DNA of 64,000 bases from contig NZ_LQPC01000019.1 in assembly GCF_002101705.1 (NCBI RefSeq), forward strand, positions 229,292 through 293,291, read 5' to 3'. This document shows, piece by piece, positions 34,799-43,454 of this stretch. A model generated the notes under the pieces. That model worked only from the letters and a program-made list of their open reading frames with translations, had not been told where the DNA came from and searched no databases. A program made the position numbers and the translations under genes. Origin of the DNA: Mycolicibacterium iranicum (GTDB taxonomy: Bacteria; Actinomycetota; Actinomycetes; Mycobacteriales; Mycobacteriaceae). Positions within the stretch are counted from its first letter, which is position 1. The number at the start of each line of letters is the position of its first letter.

Positions 34799-36253
34799 AT
34801 GGATGTGGTGTCGGAGGCAGTGGCGGTGATGGGCGAGCAGATCGCCATCCTGTCGAAGGCCTGCGACGAGTTGTCCCATCGGGAGTTGATTCGGCTGATG
34901 GCCGAGGTGAACGCGGTCATGCGCAGCGTGCCGGCCGTCGAGCATCGGGCGCTGGGGCGGCTGGTGGCTGAGACCGAGCCGCATCATCTCGGGGAGGCGT
35001 CATGGAAGAAGGTCCTGACGACGGCGTTGCGGGTATCGGGTCGCGAGGCGGCCCGGCGGCTCGTGCGGGCCAAGACGTTGGGACCGCGCCGCGCTGTGGG
35101 CGGAGAGCCGTTGGCGCCGCTCTGGGAAGCCACCGCAACCGCCCAAGCCCAAGGGTTGCTCGATGATGAGCACGTGAGCGTGATTGCGACGTTTCACAAG
35201 AATCTGCCGACATGGGTTGATGCCGGGACCCGGGAGCAGGCCGATGCCGAATTGGCCCGCCAGGGTGCGGGATTGGATCCAGAGAATTTGGCGGCGGTCG
35301 CGCGGTATCTGTTGGCCAAGATCGATCAGGATGGGCCTGCGCCCTCGGATCAAGAGCGGATCCGCAAGCGGGGTTTGCGGATCGGGGCTCAACAAGCTGA
35401 TGGCTATAGTCGGGTTAGTGGGTGGATGACCGCCAAGTGTCGGGCGGCGTGGGATGCGATCCTGGCCAAAGAGGCCGCGCCCGGGCGCAACATCCCCGAT
35501 GCTGAACGCGACGGCAGCGGAAATGCCGACAAGGTCACATATACCGGTGGATCCGCCGACACGTCGGACGCCACCACTCAGTCGCAGGATCACGACCCTC
35601 GGCCCGAACCGCGCGGATCTGACCCGCGGACCCAGGAGCAGCGCAACCACGACGCCCTCGAAGCGGTGGCGTTCCGGGCGCTGGAATCTGGTGATCTGGG
35701 CAGCCACAATGGGTTGCCGGTCACCGTCGTCGTCTCGACCACGCTTCAAGAACTGGAGAGGGGCGCAGGGGTAGCGGTGACCGGCGGCGGTTCGCTGCTG
35801 CCGATGCGCGATCTGATCGGCATGGCGGCCAAAGCGTTTCATTACCTATACGTGTTCGACAAGCACACCGAACAGTCGCTATATCTGGGTCGGGCCAAGC
35901 GGTTGGCCAACGCTGCACAGCGGCTTGTGTTGCACGGCAAAGAACGGGGCTGCACCCGCCCCGGCTGTAGCACCTCCGGCTACCTGGCGCAGGTTCATCA
36001 CGCGGTCGCGGACTGGAAAGACGACGGGCAGACCAACATCGATCAGCTGACTTTCGCCTGCCCCGCCGATCACCGAATGCTCGACAAGACCGGTTGGCGC
36101 ACCCGCAAGAACACCAAAGGACAGACGGAATGGCTGCCACCGCCGGATCTCGACACCGGCCAACACCGCGTCAATGGTTATCACCACCCCGAACGCTATC
36201 TGCTCCCCGCAGACGAGGACCTCCCTGCAGACGAAGACGGCGACGAGCCATAG
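34799..36253 (+). CDS. 13E12-repeat-family HNH endonuclease (DUF222 + HNH)
   Basis: 484 residues. The N-terminal helical DUF222 region (SHRELIRLMAEVNAVMRSVPAVEHRALGRLVAET...VSGREAARRLVRAKTLGPRR) is followed by a C-terminal HNH nuclease (CTRPGCSTSGYLAQVHHAVADWKDDGQTNIDQLTFACPADHRML). These proteins are repeated in mycobacterial genomes (REP13E12), and several are LexA-regulated in M. tuberculosis. A DNA-processing role after damage is likely but unproven. Start set by the SOS-box promoter; the upstream in-frame start at 34718 would run through the operator. Confidence 0.92.
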   Translation: MDVVSEAVAVMGEQIAILSKACDELSHRELIRLMAEVNAVMRSVPAVEHRALGRLVAETEPHHLGEASWKKVLTTALRVSGREAARRLVRAKTLGPRRAVGGEPLAPLWEATATAQAQGLLDDEHVSVIATFHKNLPTWVDAGTREQADAELARQGAGLDPENLAAVARYLLAKIDQDGPAPSDQERIRKRGLRIGAQQADGYSRVSGWMTAKCRAAWDAILAKEAAPGRNIPDAERDGSGNADKVTYTGGSADTSDATTQSQDHDPRPEPRGSDPRTQEQRNHDALEAVAFRALESGDLGSHNGLPVTVVVSTTLQELERGAGVAVTGGGSLLPMRDLIGMAAKAFHYLYVFDKHTEQSLYLGRAKRLANAAQRLVLHGKERGCTRPGCSTSGYLAQVHHAVADWKDDGQTNIDQLTFACPADHRMLDKTGWRTRKNTKGQTEWLPPPDLDTGQHRVNGYHHPERYLLPADEDLPADEDGDEP

Positions 36254-36375
36254 TCAGACTCGCCGCGTCGAGTGCTACCACCAATCAAGCTGCGGCGGTT
36301 CCAAGCTGATCTTGAATCCGCCCCATGGTGATCTTCGGGCGAGTAAATTTATGCGCGACCAGTGGGAGGTGGGGC

Positions 36376-37683
36376 ATGGGGGCCAACTTTATGCGCCGAG
36401 TCTTTGCGGCGGGCTTGGCGACGGTCACAGTGGGCGCATCGGCCTTGTCGATGCCGCCCACGACGGCAGGCCAGGATCGCGAGAACACCTCCGCGACAAC
36501 GGCATTGTCGTTGGCCGCGCTGTCGTCCCCGCTGATACCGACCTCGTCGGCCCCCATTGATCTCGGTGCTCTGGAACCTCAGGTACGTGAGTTTCTGGAA
36601 TCCAGCAGCATCAACAGTGCCATCAAGAACATCTACAACGCTGTCGAGCCATGGGTCTATTGGGGTTTCGAGGTAGCCCAATATGTAGTCGGCTGGATCC
36701 CCGTCGCCGGTTACTTCGCGCCTCAGATCACCATTCTGTACAACTTCGGCGAGCAGATCGTTCAAAGCGTCGTCTTCAACCTCGACGATTGGATCTTCGG
36801 CCCGCTGCCGTTTTTCGACGGTCTGCGCAACGTCATCTCCGATACCTGGGATGCGGGCTGGAATCTGCTTTACAACGAGCTGGCGTGGTTGCTTCCTCCG
36901 TTGCCTCCGCTGCCGCCTATCCCGCCGTGCCCGTCGTGGTTGTGTGGAAGCGCTGTCGCGGAGGCGACGCTTACGGCGGTGCCTGAGGCTGATATAGCCC
37001 AGCGCCATGGTGATTCACTGGCTGAGTTGCTGAAGTTCCAGGCCGATGCTGCCAAGGACCTGGCGCAGTCTGTGGGCGAAGCCTTGGCGCTGTTCACCAA
37101 GGATCTGCTGACCACCGGCGGCCAGGCAGTCGCCGATCTCTTCCAGCACGGGCTGGTCACCGCTGCGGTCAACGCGCTCACAGCCACTTGGGAGTCGATC
37201 GTTGTTCGAGGTGGACAGGCAGCCGATGGTTTCGCTGAATACTTGGACGCGCAGCGTGACTACTTCGGCGGAGGTTCGGTGACCGATGAGGACACCCCTT
37301 CAGCAGACAGCCGCGATTCTGCAGAGCAGGCCGTGCCGACGGCCGACGAAGACGGGGATTCTGCTGTCGCCGTGGGTGTTTCGTCGGATACGAACAACGA
37401 CGGTGCGCCTGCGGGCGACACGCCACCCGCCGAGGGTCTGTACGAGGAATCCGAAATGGGGGAGCAGCCAAACGACGCGGACAGCCCCGGTGCGGCGGCC
37501 GACGAGACAGCTGAACCGGCACCCGACCTCGCCGACGAAATCACCGAACCGGCACTCGACCCCGCCGACGAGGAAACGGAGCAGGACGCGACCGAAGCGC
37601 CCTCACCTGCCGACGCCGACGAAGCAGCAGGCGAGGACGCAGCGGATATTGACACCGCGGATTCGGGCGACACCGAATCGTGA
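36376..37683 (+). CDS. Secreted protein with long acidic C-terminal tail
   Basis: 435 residues. Signal peptide with MRRVFAAGLATVTVGASALS; the ATG at 36391 is also possible. The mid region is hydrophobic and aromatic (VEPWVYWGFEVAQYVVGWIPVAGYFAPQITILYNFGEQ), with a proline run PPLPPLPPIPPCPSWLCGS holding the only two cysteines. From about residue 300 onward the protein is a disordered, strongly acidic Asp/Glu/Ala/Pro tail. GGGAGGTGGGG precedes ATG 36376. No enzyme motif found. The layout recalls surface-exposed mycobacterial proteins of unknown role. Confidence 0.7.
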   Translation: MGANFMRRVFAAGLATVTVGASALSMPPTTAGQDRENTSATTALSLAALSSPLIPTSSAPIDLGALEPQVREFLESSSINSAIKNIYNAVEPWVYWGFEVAQYVVGWIPVAGYFAPQITILYNFGEQIVQSVVFNLDDWIFGPLPFFDGLRNVISDTWDAGWNLLYNELAWLLPPLPPLPPIPPCPSWLCGSAVAEATLTAVPEADIAQRHGDSLAELLKFQADAAKDLAQSVGEALALFTKDLLTTGGQAVADLFQHGLVTAAVNALTATWESIVVRGGQAADGFAEYLDAQRDYFGGGSVTDEDTPSADSRDSAEQAVPTADEDGDSAVAVGVSSDTNNDGAPAGDTPPAEGLYEESEMGEQPNDADSPGAAADETAEPAPDLADEITEPALDPADEETEQDATEAPSPADADEAAGEDAADIDTADSGDTES

Positions 37684-37691
37684 TCTGCGGG

Positions 37692-38090
37692 TCAGCTGCT
37701 GCGCTCCGCCGCCTCCTGCTGAATACGTTCGAATTGTGCGCCCATCGCCTCGGCCAGCGCGGTGGCCGCTGACAGTGGTCGCACCATCACGACGAAGTCG
37801 TCGATCAGTCCGTCATCGTCGATATGCAGGAAATCGCAGCCGGTGACCTTCTTTCCCGACACAGTGGCTTCGAATACCAGGGCGTGGTCGCGACCATTGC
37901 TGTCGGCGATCTCGCGCACATAGTGGAAGTCCTCGAACACCCGCATCACGCCGCGCAGGATTGCTGCGGTGATCGGCTTGCCCGGATACGGCTTGAATGC
38001 CACAGGGCTGGTGAACACAACATCGTCCGCCAAGAGCGCTTCGATCGCAGCCTCGTCACGCGCCTCGACGGCCTGTCTGAATGCATGCAT
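37692..38090 (-). CDS. SnoaL-like (NTF2-fold) protein
   Basis: 132 residues. AFRQAVEARDEAAIEALLADDVVFTSPVAFKPYPGK and GCDFLHIDDDGLIDDFVVMVRPLSAATAL are typical of small NTF2-like proteins, which bind or isomerise small hydrophobic ligands. The ATG at 38090 has GAGGTG upstream. A longer open frame to 38249 has no family similarity and was not used. Role unknown. Confidence 0.82.
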   Translation of the reverse strand: MHAFRQAVEARDEAAIEALLADDVVFTSPVAFKPYPGKPITAAILRGVMRVFEDFHYVREIADSNGRDHALVFEATVSGKKVTGCDFLHIDDDGLIDDFVVMVRPLSAATALAEAMGAQFERIQQEAAERSS

Positions 38091-38373
38091 GGCACACCTC
38101 GTCTCGACTGTCAGTCCAGGCGCCGTCGCCTGGCTGCTGCACAGACGGTACCTCTTCGTACCGCGGCTATCGCAGCAGGCTCGGTCGAGGGGGCTTCGAT
38201 GTGCGCCCGAAAGAGTGGCGATGCCGTGTCTGTGATCCGATGCGGGCACCTGTGGTCAACTGCAGTGATCCACGTAATGCATTGCCGCATTGACTCTTAC
38301 GGCAATTTTCTGTGGCGGTGAGCTTGGCAATCTGCGCCGTGAACGTAAGCCCCCGTTCCATGTCCCGGTCACC

Positions 38374-38379
38374 TAGCGT
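38374..38379 (+). promoter_or_regulatory. -10 element TAGCGT for leaderless DoxX gene
   Basis: TAGCGT lies 6 nt before ATG 38386. The rest of the 295 bp between the SnoaL-like start and this gene shows no clear gene or strong hairpin. Confidence 0.4.
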
Positions 38380-38385
38380 GGCGCT

Positions 38386-38862
38386 ATGACACGTAATGCA
38401 GCGACTCCCGCGATCGATGCATCGTGGGGTCTGTTCATCTTCCGCGTTGTCGTCGGCTTGTTGTTCACCGTGCACGGAACGGTAAAGATCTTCGGCGTGC
38501 CTGCCGACGCCGGCAAGGTCGCCGAGTTCGGGGCATGGCCGTCGTGGTGGGCGGGCCTCATCGAGTTGATAGCAGGACTGCTCGTGATGTCCGGGTTGTT
38601 CACTCGCGCAGCGGCTTTCCTCGCGTCGGGCACGATGGCCGTCGCATACTTCTGGATGCATCAACCCGCGGGACTGCTTCCCATTCAGAATGACGGCGAG
38701 ACGGCAGCGCTGTACAGCTTTGCCTTCTTGCTGCTGGTCTTCACTGGCGGGGGAGCATGGGCGCTGGACAACGTTCGCATCCGGCGGCGGTCCTCCGACG
38801 CTCGACCGACCGGAGAAGTGAAAGGTCCCGCCTCCGCAGGCGCGGGCGTGCCGGGCGGCTGA
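38386..38862 (+). CDS. DoxX-family membrane protein
   Basis: 158 residues, four membrane helices. GLFIFRVVVGLLFTVHGTVKIFG and FGAWPSWWAGLIELIAGLLVMSGLFTRAAAFLASGTMAVAYFWMH are the core DoxX signature, followed by FAFLLLVFTGGGAWALDNVRIRRR. Family members are thought to act with membrane redox partners. None is encoded beside this gene. Confidence 0.9.
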   Translation: MTRNAATPAIDASWGLFIFRVVVGLLFTVHGTVKIFGVPADAGKVAEFGAWPSWWAGLIELIAGLLVMSGLFTRAAAFLASGTMAVAYFWMHQPAGLLPIQNDGETAALYSFAFLLLVFTGGGAWALDNVRIRRRSSDARPTGEVKGPASAGAGVPGG

Positions 38863-38981
38863 CTCGGTGGGCCCGTGGCCAGTAGCCGTGGTCATCCGGC
38901 TGGTACGCCGTGGGCGCTGATCGGTTTAGCGATGGCCACTTCGGCTATGTCTCGGGTGAACCGCGCAGTGAGGAGACCGAC

Positions 38982-39290
38982 GTGAGCACAGACGATGCTG
39001 GTGGCACCACGACCAACGACGTGGGTGGAGCCGACGACATGCTGAGCCCCATGGAAGCCACCGATTCCGACGAGGTCCACAATGCTGACGGCGACGAGGT
39101 CGTGGATGCGCCCGATGACTGGACCGGTGCGGACAAATTCGGCATGTCCGCGGAGGAAGAGCGTCAGGGCGAAACCCTCGACCAGCGTCTCGCTGAAGAA
39201 GAGCCTGATGTCACGGTCAACGAGATCGACCCCCATCCCGCGGGCGGCGCGCCGGAGGACGGCGACTCGCTGTTCCCAGTAGTCGAGTGA
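38982..39290 (+). CDS. DUF5709-type acidic protein
   Basis: 102 residues, very acidic, no signal peptide. The segments DDMLSPMEATDSDEV, DDWTGADKFGMSAEEERQGETLDQRLAEEEPDV are characteristic, from memory, of the actinobacterial DUF5709 family. GTG 38982 has GAGGAG 7 nt upstream. It is followed at 16 bp by another small gene, likely co-transcribed. Confidence 0.75.
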   Translation: MSTDDAGGTTTNDVGGADDMLSPMEATDSDEVHNADGDEVVDAPDDWTGADKFGMSAEEERQGETLDQRLAEEEPDVTVNEIDPHPAGGAPEDGDSLFPVVE

Positions 39291-39306
39291 AGAGAGGCGC
39301 GAAGCG

Positions 39307-39642
39307 ATGACCGAGTCCAGTGACCTCCCTTTGACCGACTACGACCAATTGACCCTCGGTGATCTGCGGCACCGCGTGCGGTCCCTCGATGCCGAACAGT
39401 TGGATGCGGTGCTCACCTACGAGGCCGGGCACGCCGCCAGGGTTCCCGTGCTGGAAGTCCTCGAAGCGAGAGCCCGCGAGCTCGACAGCGGAGCGACACC
39501 CTCACCGGGGGATCCGCGACGGGCGCCGGGCGTGGAGCCGACGCCGGGCGGATCGCCGGTGCAGGAGTCCACCGCGGCAGAAACGAACACGCCTCTGCGC
39601 CATGGTGTCGCGAACCAGACACCGAACCGCGGTCTTCCGTGA
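39307..39642 (+). CDS. Small actinobacterial hypothetical protein
   Basis: 111 residues. The first 60 carry a motif common in mycobacterial small proteins, LPLTDYDQLTLGDLRHRVRSLDAEQLDAVLTYEAGHAARVPVLEVLEARARELDSG, a helical domain of unknown function. The C-terminal half is a Pro/Gly/Thr-rich disordered tail. Purine-rich AAGAGAGGCGCGAAG precedes the ATG. Probable operon with the DUF5709 gene. Confidence 0.72.
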   Translation: MTESSDLPLTDYDQLTLGDLRHRVRSLDAEQLDAVLTYEAGHAARVPVLEVLEARARELDSGATPSPGDPRRAPGVEPTPGGSPVQESTAAETNTPLRHGVANQTPNRGLP

Positions 39643-39688
39643 TTCTGGTGTAAGCCAAGCAGAGCCTCAGGCCTGTGACGACCGCGGC

Positions 39689-40174
39689 TTATCCCGTGTC
39701 AGTCTGCTCGGAGGTGCGGCGCTCGGCGATCGCGGCCAGCCGCCACGTGGTCTCCCGGTTGCGAGGGAAGACCCCGGCTAAGGCGACGGAATCGGGCAGC
39801 CACTTCATCGGCGCTGACACAGGTACCTCTGCCATCTCGATGACGCACCCCCCACCGTCGGCGTCGTGCAATCGGAGCGTGATTCGCGCTTTGCCGAAGG
39901 GGCGCCCGTTGGCGATCAGCACGAGTTCTTCTTCGGGAGTGCATGATTCGACGACAGTGCTGTCGTTGATGACCGCAGGCCACACCCCGATCGAGTGGTG
40001 AATGGTGCTTCCGGGCTGCGGCCAGTCGGGATCTACCGCCCGCATCCGGCTGTTGCCGACCACCCACTGGGAGTAGGTCCAGCCGTCGGCCAGCACCTCC
40101 CATACCTGGTGTCTCGACGCGGCGGTCTCGCGTCGCACAATCGGTGAGCTGGTGATTTCGTCAGGTTCGGCCAC
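39689..40174 (-). CDS. SRPBCC-fold protein
   Basis: 161 residues. The START-like fold is indicated by RRETAASRHQVWEVLADGWTYSQWVVGNSRMRAVDPDWPQPGSTIHH and a late WRLAAIAERR helix. These mycobacterial proteins probably bind lipidic ligands; no catalytic role is known. The GTG start at 40174 is the first in the frame. Convergent to the small hypothetical gene upstream. Confidence 0.8.
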   Translation of the reverse strand: MAEPDEITSSPIVRRETAASRHQVWEVLADGWTYSQWVVGNSRMRAVDPDWPQPGSTIHHSIGVWPAVINDSTVVESCTPEEELVLIANGRPFGKARITLRLHDADGGGCVIEMAEVPVSAPMKWLPDSVALAGVFPRNRETTWRLAAIAERRTSEQTDTG

Positions 40175-40269
40175 TCGATTCGGCTACCCGGCCGCGCCGC
40201 GTACAAACACGGGAAGCCGTCGCCGCCCGATAAATGCAAAAGGGCGGGCCGTCGTGTTTTCATGGGGGC

Positions 40270-41115
40270 ATGCCACAGCCCGTCCGGTGGCGCGGCGACC
40301 CCGTCTGGCTGGCCGACGTCCTACGTGCCGAGGGCCTTGACGTCGTCGAATTTGCAGGTTGGCGCGATCGGGGCCACGGCGACTTCAAAGACATCCGCGG
40401 CGTGATGGCACACCACACGGGCTCCGACACCGCGAGCGCAGCGTCGATCGCTTACGGTCGTCCAGACCTTGCCGGGCCTCTCTCCCAGCTGCACATCGCG
40501 CGCAGCGGCACCGTGACGGTCGTCGCCGCCGGGGTGGCCTGGCACGCCGGCGTCGGAATGTATCCGTGGCTGCCCGCCAACATGGGCAATTGGCACACGA
40601 TCGGCATCGAGTGTGCCAACTCGGGCACCAATCCTTCTGCGCCGCACCGACGTAACTGGCCGGATGCGCAGTACTTCGCCCTGGTCGGCAGCTGCGCGGC
40701 AATCTGTCGCAGGCTCGGACAACCGGCCGCGCGCACGATCGGCCACAAGGAGTATGCAGGTCGAGCGCAGGGCAAATGGGACCCCGGCGCCATCGATATG
40801 GATCGTCTGCGAAGCGACATCGCCGAGCAGATCGGCGTTGTACCTGGCGCATCGTCGCCGCGCCCGCCGGTTCCCGTCGGTGAATACACCGATGTCCTGC
40901 TCTATCGAGGCTCGCGAGGGGCACAGGTCGCCGAGTTGCAGCGGCGGCTCAAGCGTGCCTATGCCGCCTACGCGGGTGACCTGGCGATCGACGGCATCTT
41001 CGGACCCGAGACCGAAGCGGCGGTACGCGAATTCCAACGTCGGACAAAGGGATTGAGGGTGGACGGAATCGTCGGTCCGGCTACTGCGGCGGCGCTTCGA
41101 TTGCAGCTTGTCTAG
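40270..41115 (+). CDS. N-acetylmuramoyl-L-alanine amidase with peptidoglycan-binding domain
   Basis: 281 residues. The Amidase_2/PGRP catalytic domain spans about 35-180. Zinc-ligand candidates are the histidine in MAHHTGSD and the HKEYAG...WDPG segment. The C-terminal PG_binding_1 domain is LLYRGSRGAQVAELQRRLKRAY...IDGIFGPETEAAVREFQRRTKGLRVDGIVGPATAAAL. It should cleave the bond between muramic acid and L-alanine. There is no signal peptide, as in mycobacteriophage LysA modules. It overlaps the next convergent gene by 4 bp. Confidence 0.88.
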   Translation: MPQPVRWRGDPVWLADVLRAEGLDVVEFAGWRDRGHGDFKDIRGVMAHHTGSDTASAASIAYGRPDLAGPLSQLHIARSGTVTVVAAGVAWHAGVGMYPWLPANMGNWHTIGIECANSGTNPSAPHRRNWPDAQYFALVGSCAAICRRLGQPAARTIGHKEYAGRAQGKWDPGAIDMDRLRSDIAEQIGVVPGASSPRPPVPVGEYTDVLLYRGSRGAQVAELQRRLKRAYAAYAGDLAIDGIFGPETEAAVREFQRRTKGLRVDGIVGPATAAALRLQLV

Positions 41116-43370
41116 CTTACGGCAGTGACCTCGACCGGGATGCCGTTGAGTGCGCCGTTACCGGACGGCTCGTCGAGGAAATCCGGCGGCGACAGGACGT
41201 TGGTGTTGACCCCCGGCGAAGCGTTGGCGATGGTGAGTCGGGTTCCGGGCTTGCCGTGGCCCCATCCATGCGGCATCGACACCACACCGGGTTTGATGGC
41301 CTCGGTGAGTTCGAGAGGCACCTTGATGCACCCGCCGGCCGACCGGACGGCCACCAGGTCGCCGTCGCTCAGATCCCGGCGCGCCGCGTCGTCTTTGTGC
41401 ATCAGCAGCGTGCATCGGTCCCGGCCTTTCATCAGCGGCCCGACGTTGTGCAGCCAGGAGTTGTTGGAGCGCAAGTGCCGTCGGCTCACGAGCACCAGAT
41501 CGTCGGGCTCGCGGATGATGCGGCGTGCCAGCCGGGGCAGATCGTCGAGCAGGTACGCCGGCGGGAGCCGTATCTTTCCGTCCGATGTGCCGAGAACCTC
41601 GGGTATCCGCGGCACCATGGGACCGTAGTTGATGCCGTTTGGCGCGGCCTTGAGCTTCTCCAGCGTCAGTCCGCCGGGGTTCTGCCCGTAGCGGTCGCCG
41701 AAGGGGCCGGTGCGCAAGGTCAGATCCAGTGTGCGCTCGGGTCCGCCCGTCAGATCGGTTCCGGCGTAGTGCGCCCGGATCTCGGCGCCGTCGAGACCCT
41801 GGGTGAAGCACATGTAGTCGAAGAAACCGTCATCGATCGCCGCGACGTCGACGTCTTCGGCGGGCGTGCCCGTGCACAACCCGGTCAGGCGGATCAAGAT
41901 CTCCCATTCGTCGGGCGCGTCCGGGTCGGGTTTGGCGAACACAGGCGGTGAATAGTTCGCGATGCTGTTGATCGCGAAGTTGAGGATCAGGTCGTCATGG
42001 TGGGGCTGCTCGAGAGGCGAGCAACCCGGCAGGATGACGTCGGCGTGTCTCGTTGTCTCGTTGAGCCACAGGTCGATCGAGATCATGGCCGCCAGGCTGG
42101 GCAGCGCCTCATCGAGCTTGTGCCCGGCAGGCGTGGACAGCACGGGATTGCCGGCCACGGTGATCAGCGCCTTGATCTGTCCTTCGCCCGGGGTGGCGAT
42201 CTCCTCGGCCAAGCACGACACCGGTACCTGACCGAGAACCTCCTTCGCGCCGCGCACCCGCGTGCGGTAGCGGCCGAATACCGGTGCGCCGTCCTCAAGT
42301 CCGGGGAGTGGTTGCAGCGTGATCGACCAGGCGGCCGGGGTGGGGAACATCGACCCACCCGGCACGTCGAAGTGACCCGTGAGAATGTTCACGACATCGA
42401 CCAGCCAGCTCGCGAGGCTGCCGAACTCCTGGTTACACGTGCCGATGCGCCCGTACACGACGGCGCGCGGCGTGCCTGCCAGCTCACGCGCCAGCGCCCG
42501 GATCCGTTCGGCGCCGACGCCGGTCGCATCGGCTACGCGCTCGGGCGACCAGTCGGCCACGACGTCGCGCACCACGTCGACGCCGTCGAGGTGTGGTTCC
42601 AGCCCGCCGAGGTTCACCAGGCCCTCGTCGAACAGAGTGTGCGAAATGGCAAGCAGCAGAGCGGCGTCGGTGCCCGGGGTGATCGGTAACCACTCGTCGG
42701 CGCGATCGGCGGTCGCGGTCTTCACGGGGTCGATGACGATGACCCTCCCGCGCTTGCGGATTGCGCCGATCAGTCCCATCACGTCGGGCGCGGCGAGCAG
42801 CGACCCCTGCGATGCGGCCGGGTTGGCGCCCATCACCACCAGAAGATCCGTGCGCTCGATGTCGGGGACGGGGAAGCTCCACCAGCCGCCGTACATCAGA
42901 TGAGAGGAAAGGTTTTTCGGCCACTGATCGACGGTGCCGGGGGAGTAGGTGACCGGCATCCCTGACAAGCCGAGAAGGATGCCGCTGTAGCGGGCCAGTG
43001 AGAACGAATGCGCCAGAGGGTTGCCCGTGTAGGCGGTCACCGCGCTGATCCCGTACTCGGCGATGACGGGTTGGAGTAGTTCGGTGCAGCGACGAAATGC
43101 GGTGTCCCAATCGACTTCGTGCCATTCGCCGTCAACCTTGATCATGGGACGGCGGATACGATCCGGATCTTCGTGGAGCTCGCCGAGCGACGCGCCTTTC
43201 GGACAGATGTGTCCGTGGCTCCATGCGTCGTCCTTGTTGGGACGGATCCCTGCGACGTGTCCGTCCTCCACTCTGATCTCAAGGCCGCACATCGCCTCGC
43301 AGAGCGGGCACGTGTACAGGTGTAGGCCGTCCTCGCCCACCGCCGCCAGCTGCCTGGTGTTTTCTGTCAT
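41112..43370 (-). CDS. Molybdopterin oxidoreductase (formate dehydrogenase/nitrate reductase superfamily)
   Basis: 752 residues, cytoplasmic. The N-terminal 4Fe-4S site is CPLCEAMCGL...HGHICPKG. The molybdopterin regions include LLVVMGANPAASQGSL, VIVIDPVKTATADRADEWLPITPGTDAALLLAI and the C-terminal dinucleotide-binding domain (LVSRRHLRSNNSWLHN...SGDLVAVRS-like). Near the metal site, the expected Cys/Sec ligand is not obvious (VTYSPGTVDQWPKN). No partner electron-transfer subunit is adjacent. Divergent from a TetR gene that probably controls it. Substrate unknown. Confidence 0.9.
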   Translation of the reverse strand: MTENTRQLAAVGEDGLHLYTCPLCEAMCGLEIRVEDGHVAGIRPNKDDAWSHGHICPKGASLGELHEDPDRIRRPMIKVDGEWHEVDWDTAFRRCTELLQPVIAEYGISAVTAYTGNPLAHSFSLARYSGILLGLSGMPVTYSPGTVDQWPKNLSSHLMYGGWWSFPVPDIERTDLLVVMGANPAASQGSLLAAPDVMGLIGAIRKRGRVIVIDPVKTATADRADEWLPITPGTDAALLLAISHTLFDEGLVNLGGLEPHLDGVDVVRDVVADWSPERVADATGVGAERIRALARELAGTPRAVVYGRIGTCNQEFGSLASWLVDVVNILTGHFDVPGGSMFPTPAAWSITLQPLPGLEDGAPVFGRYRTRVRGAKEVLGQVPVSCLAEEIATPGEGQIKALITVAGNPVLSTPAGHKLDEALPSLAAMISIDLWLNETTRHADVILPGCSPLEQPHHDDLILNFAINSIANYSPPVFAKPDPDAPDEWEILIRLTGLCTGTPAEDVDVAAIDDGFFDYMCFTQGLDGAEIRAHYAGTDLTGGPERTLDLTLRTGPFGDRYGQNPGGLTLEKLKAAPNGINYGPMVPRIPEVLGTSDGKIRLPPAYLLDDLPRLARRIIREPDDLVLVSRRHLRSNNSWLHNVGPLMKGRDRCTLLMHKDDAARRDLSDGDLVAVRSAGGCIKVPLELTEAIKPGVVSMPHGWGHGKPGTRLTIANASPGVNTNVLSPPDFLDEPSGNGALNGIPVEVTAVS

Positions 43371-43392
43371 CTGACCACCTTGCAGTTACTCG

Positions 43393-43435
43393 CTGTATCG
43401 ACAATTTGCTATGCCACACTGTAACGACGGTTTGC
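43393..43435. repeat. Direct repeats in the TetR/molybdoenzyme divergent region
   Basis: CTGTATCGACAATTTGC (43393-43409) and CTGTAACGACGGTTTGC (43419-43435) match at 14 of 17 positions and are 26 bp apart, in the 84-bp gap between the two start codons. Candidate regulator sites. Confidence 0.5.
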
Positions 43436-43454
43436 GAAGAAGGGAACGGCATCG

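Noticed and set aside
40270..41115. Prophage remnant
   Set aside because: Only one lysin-like gene; no integrase, capsid, holin or attachment repeat nearby.
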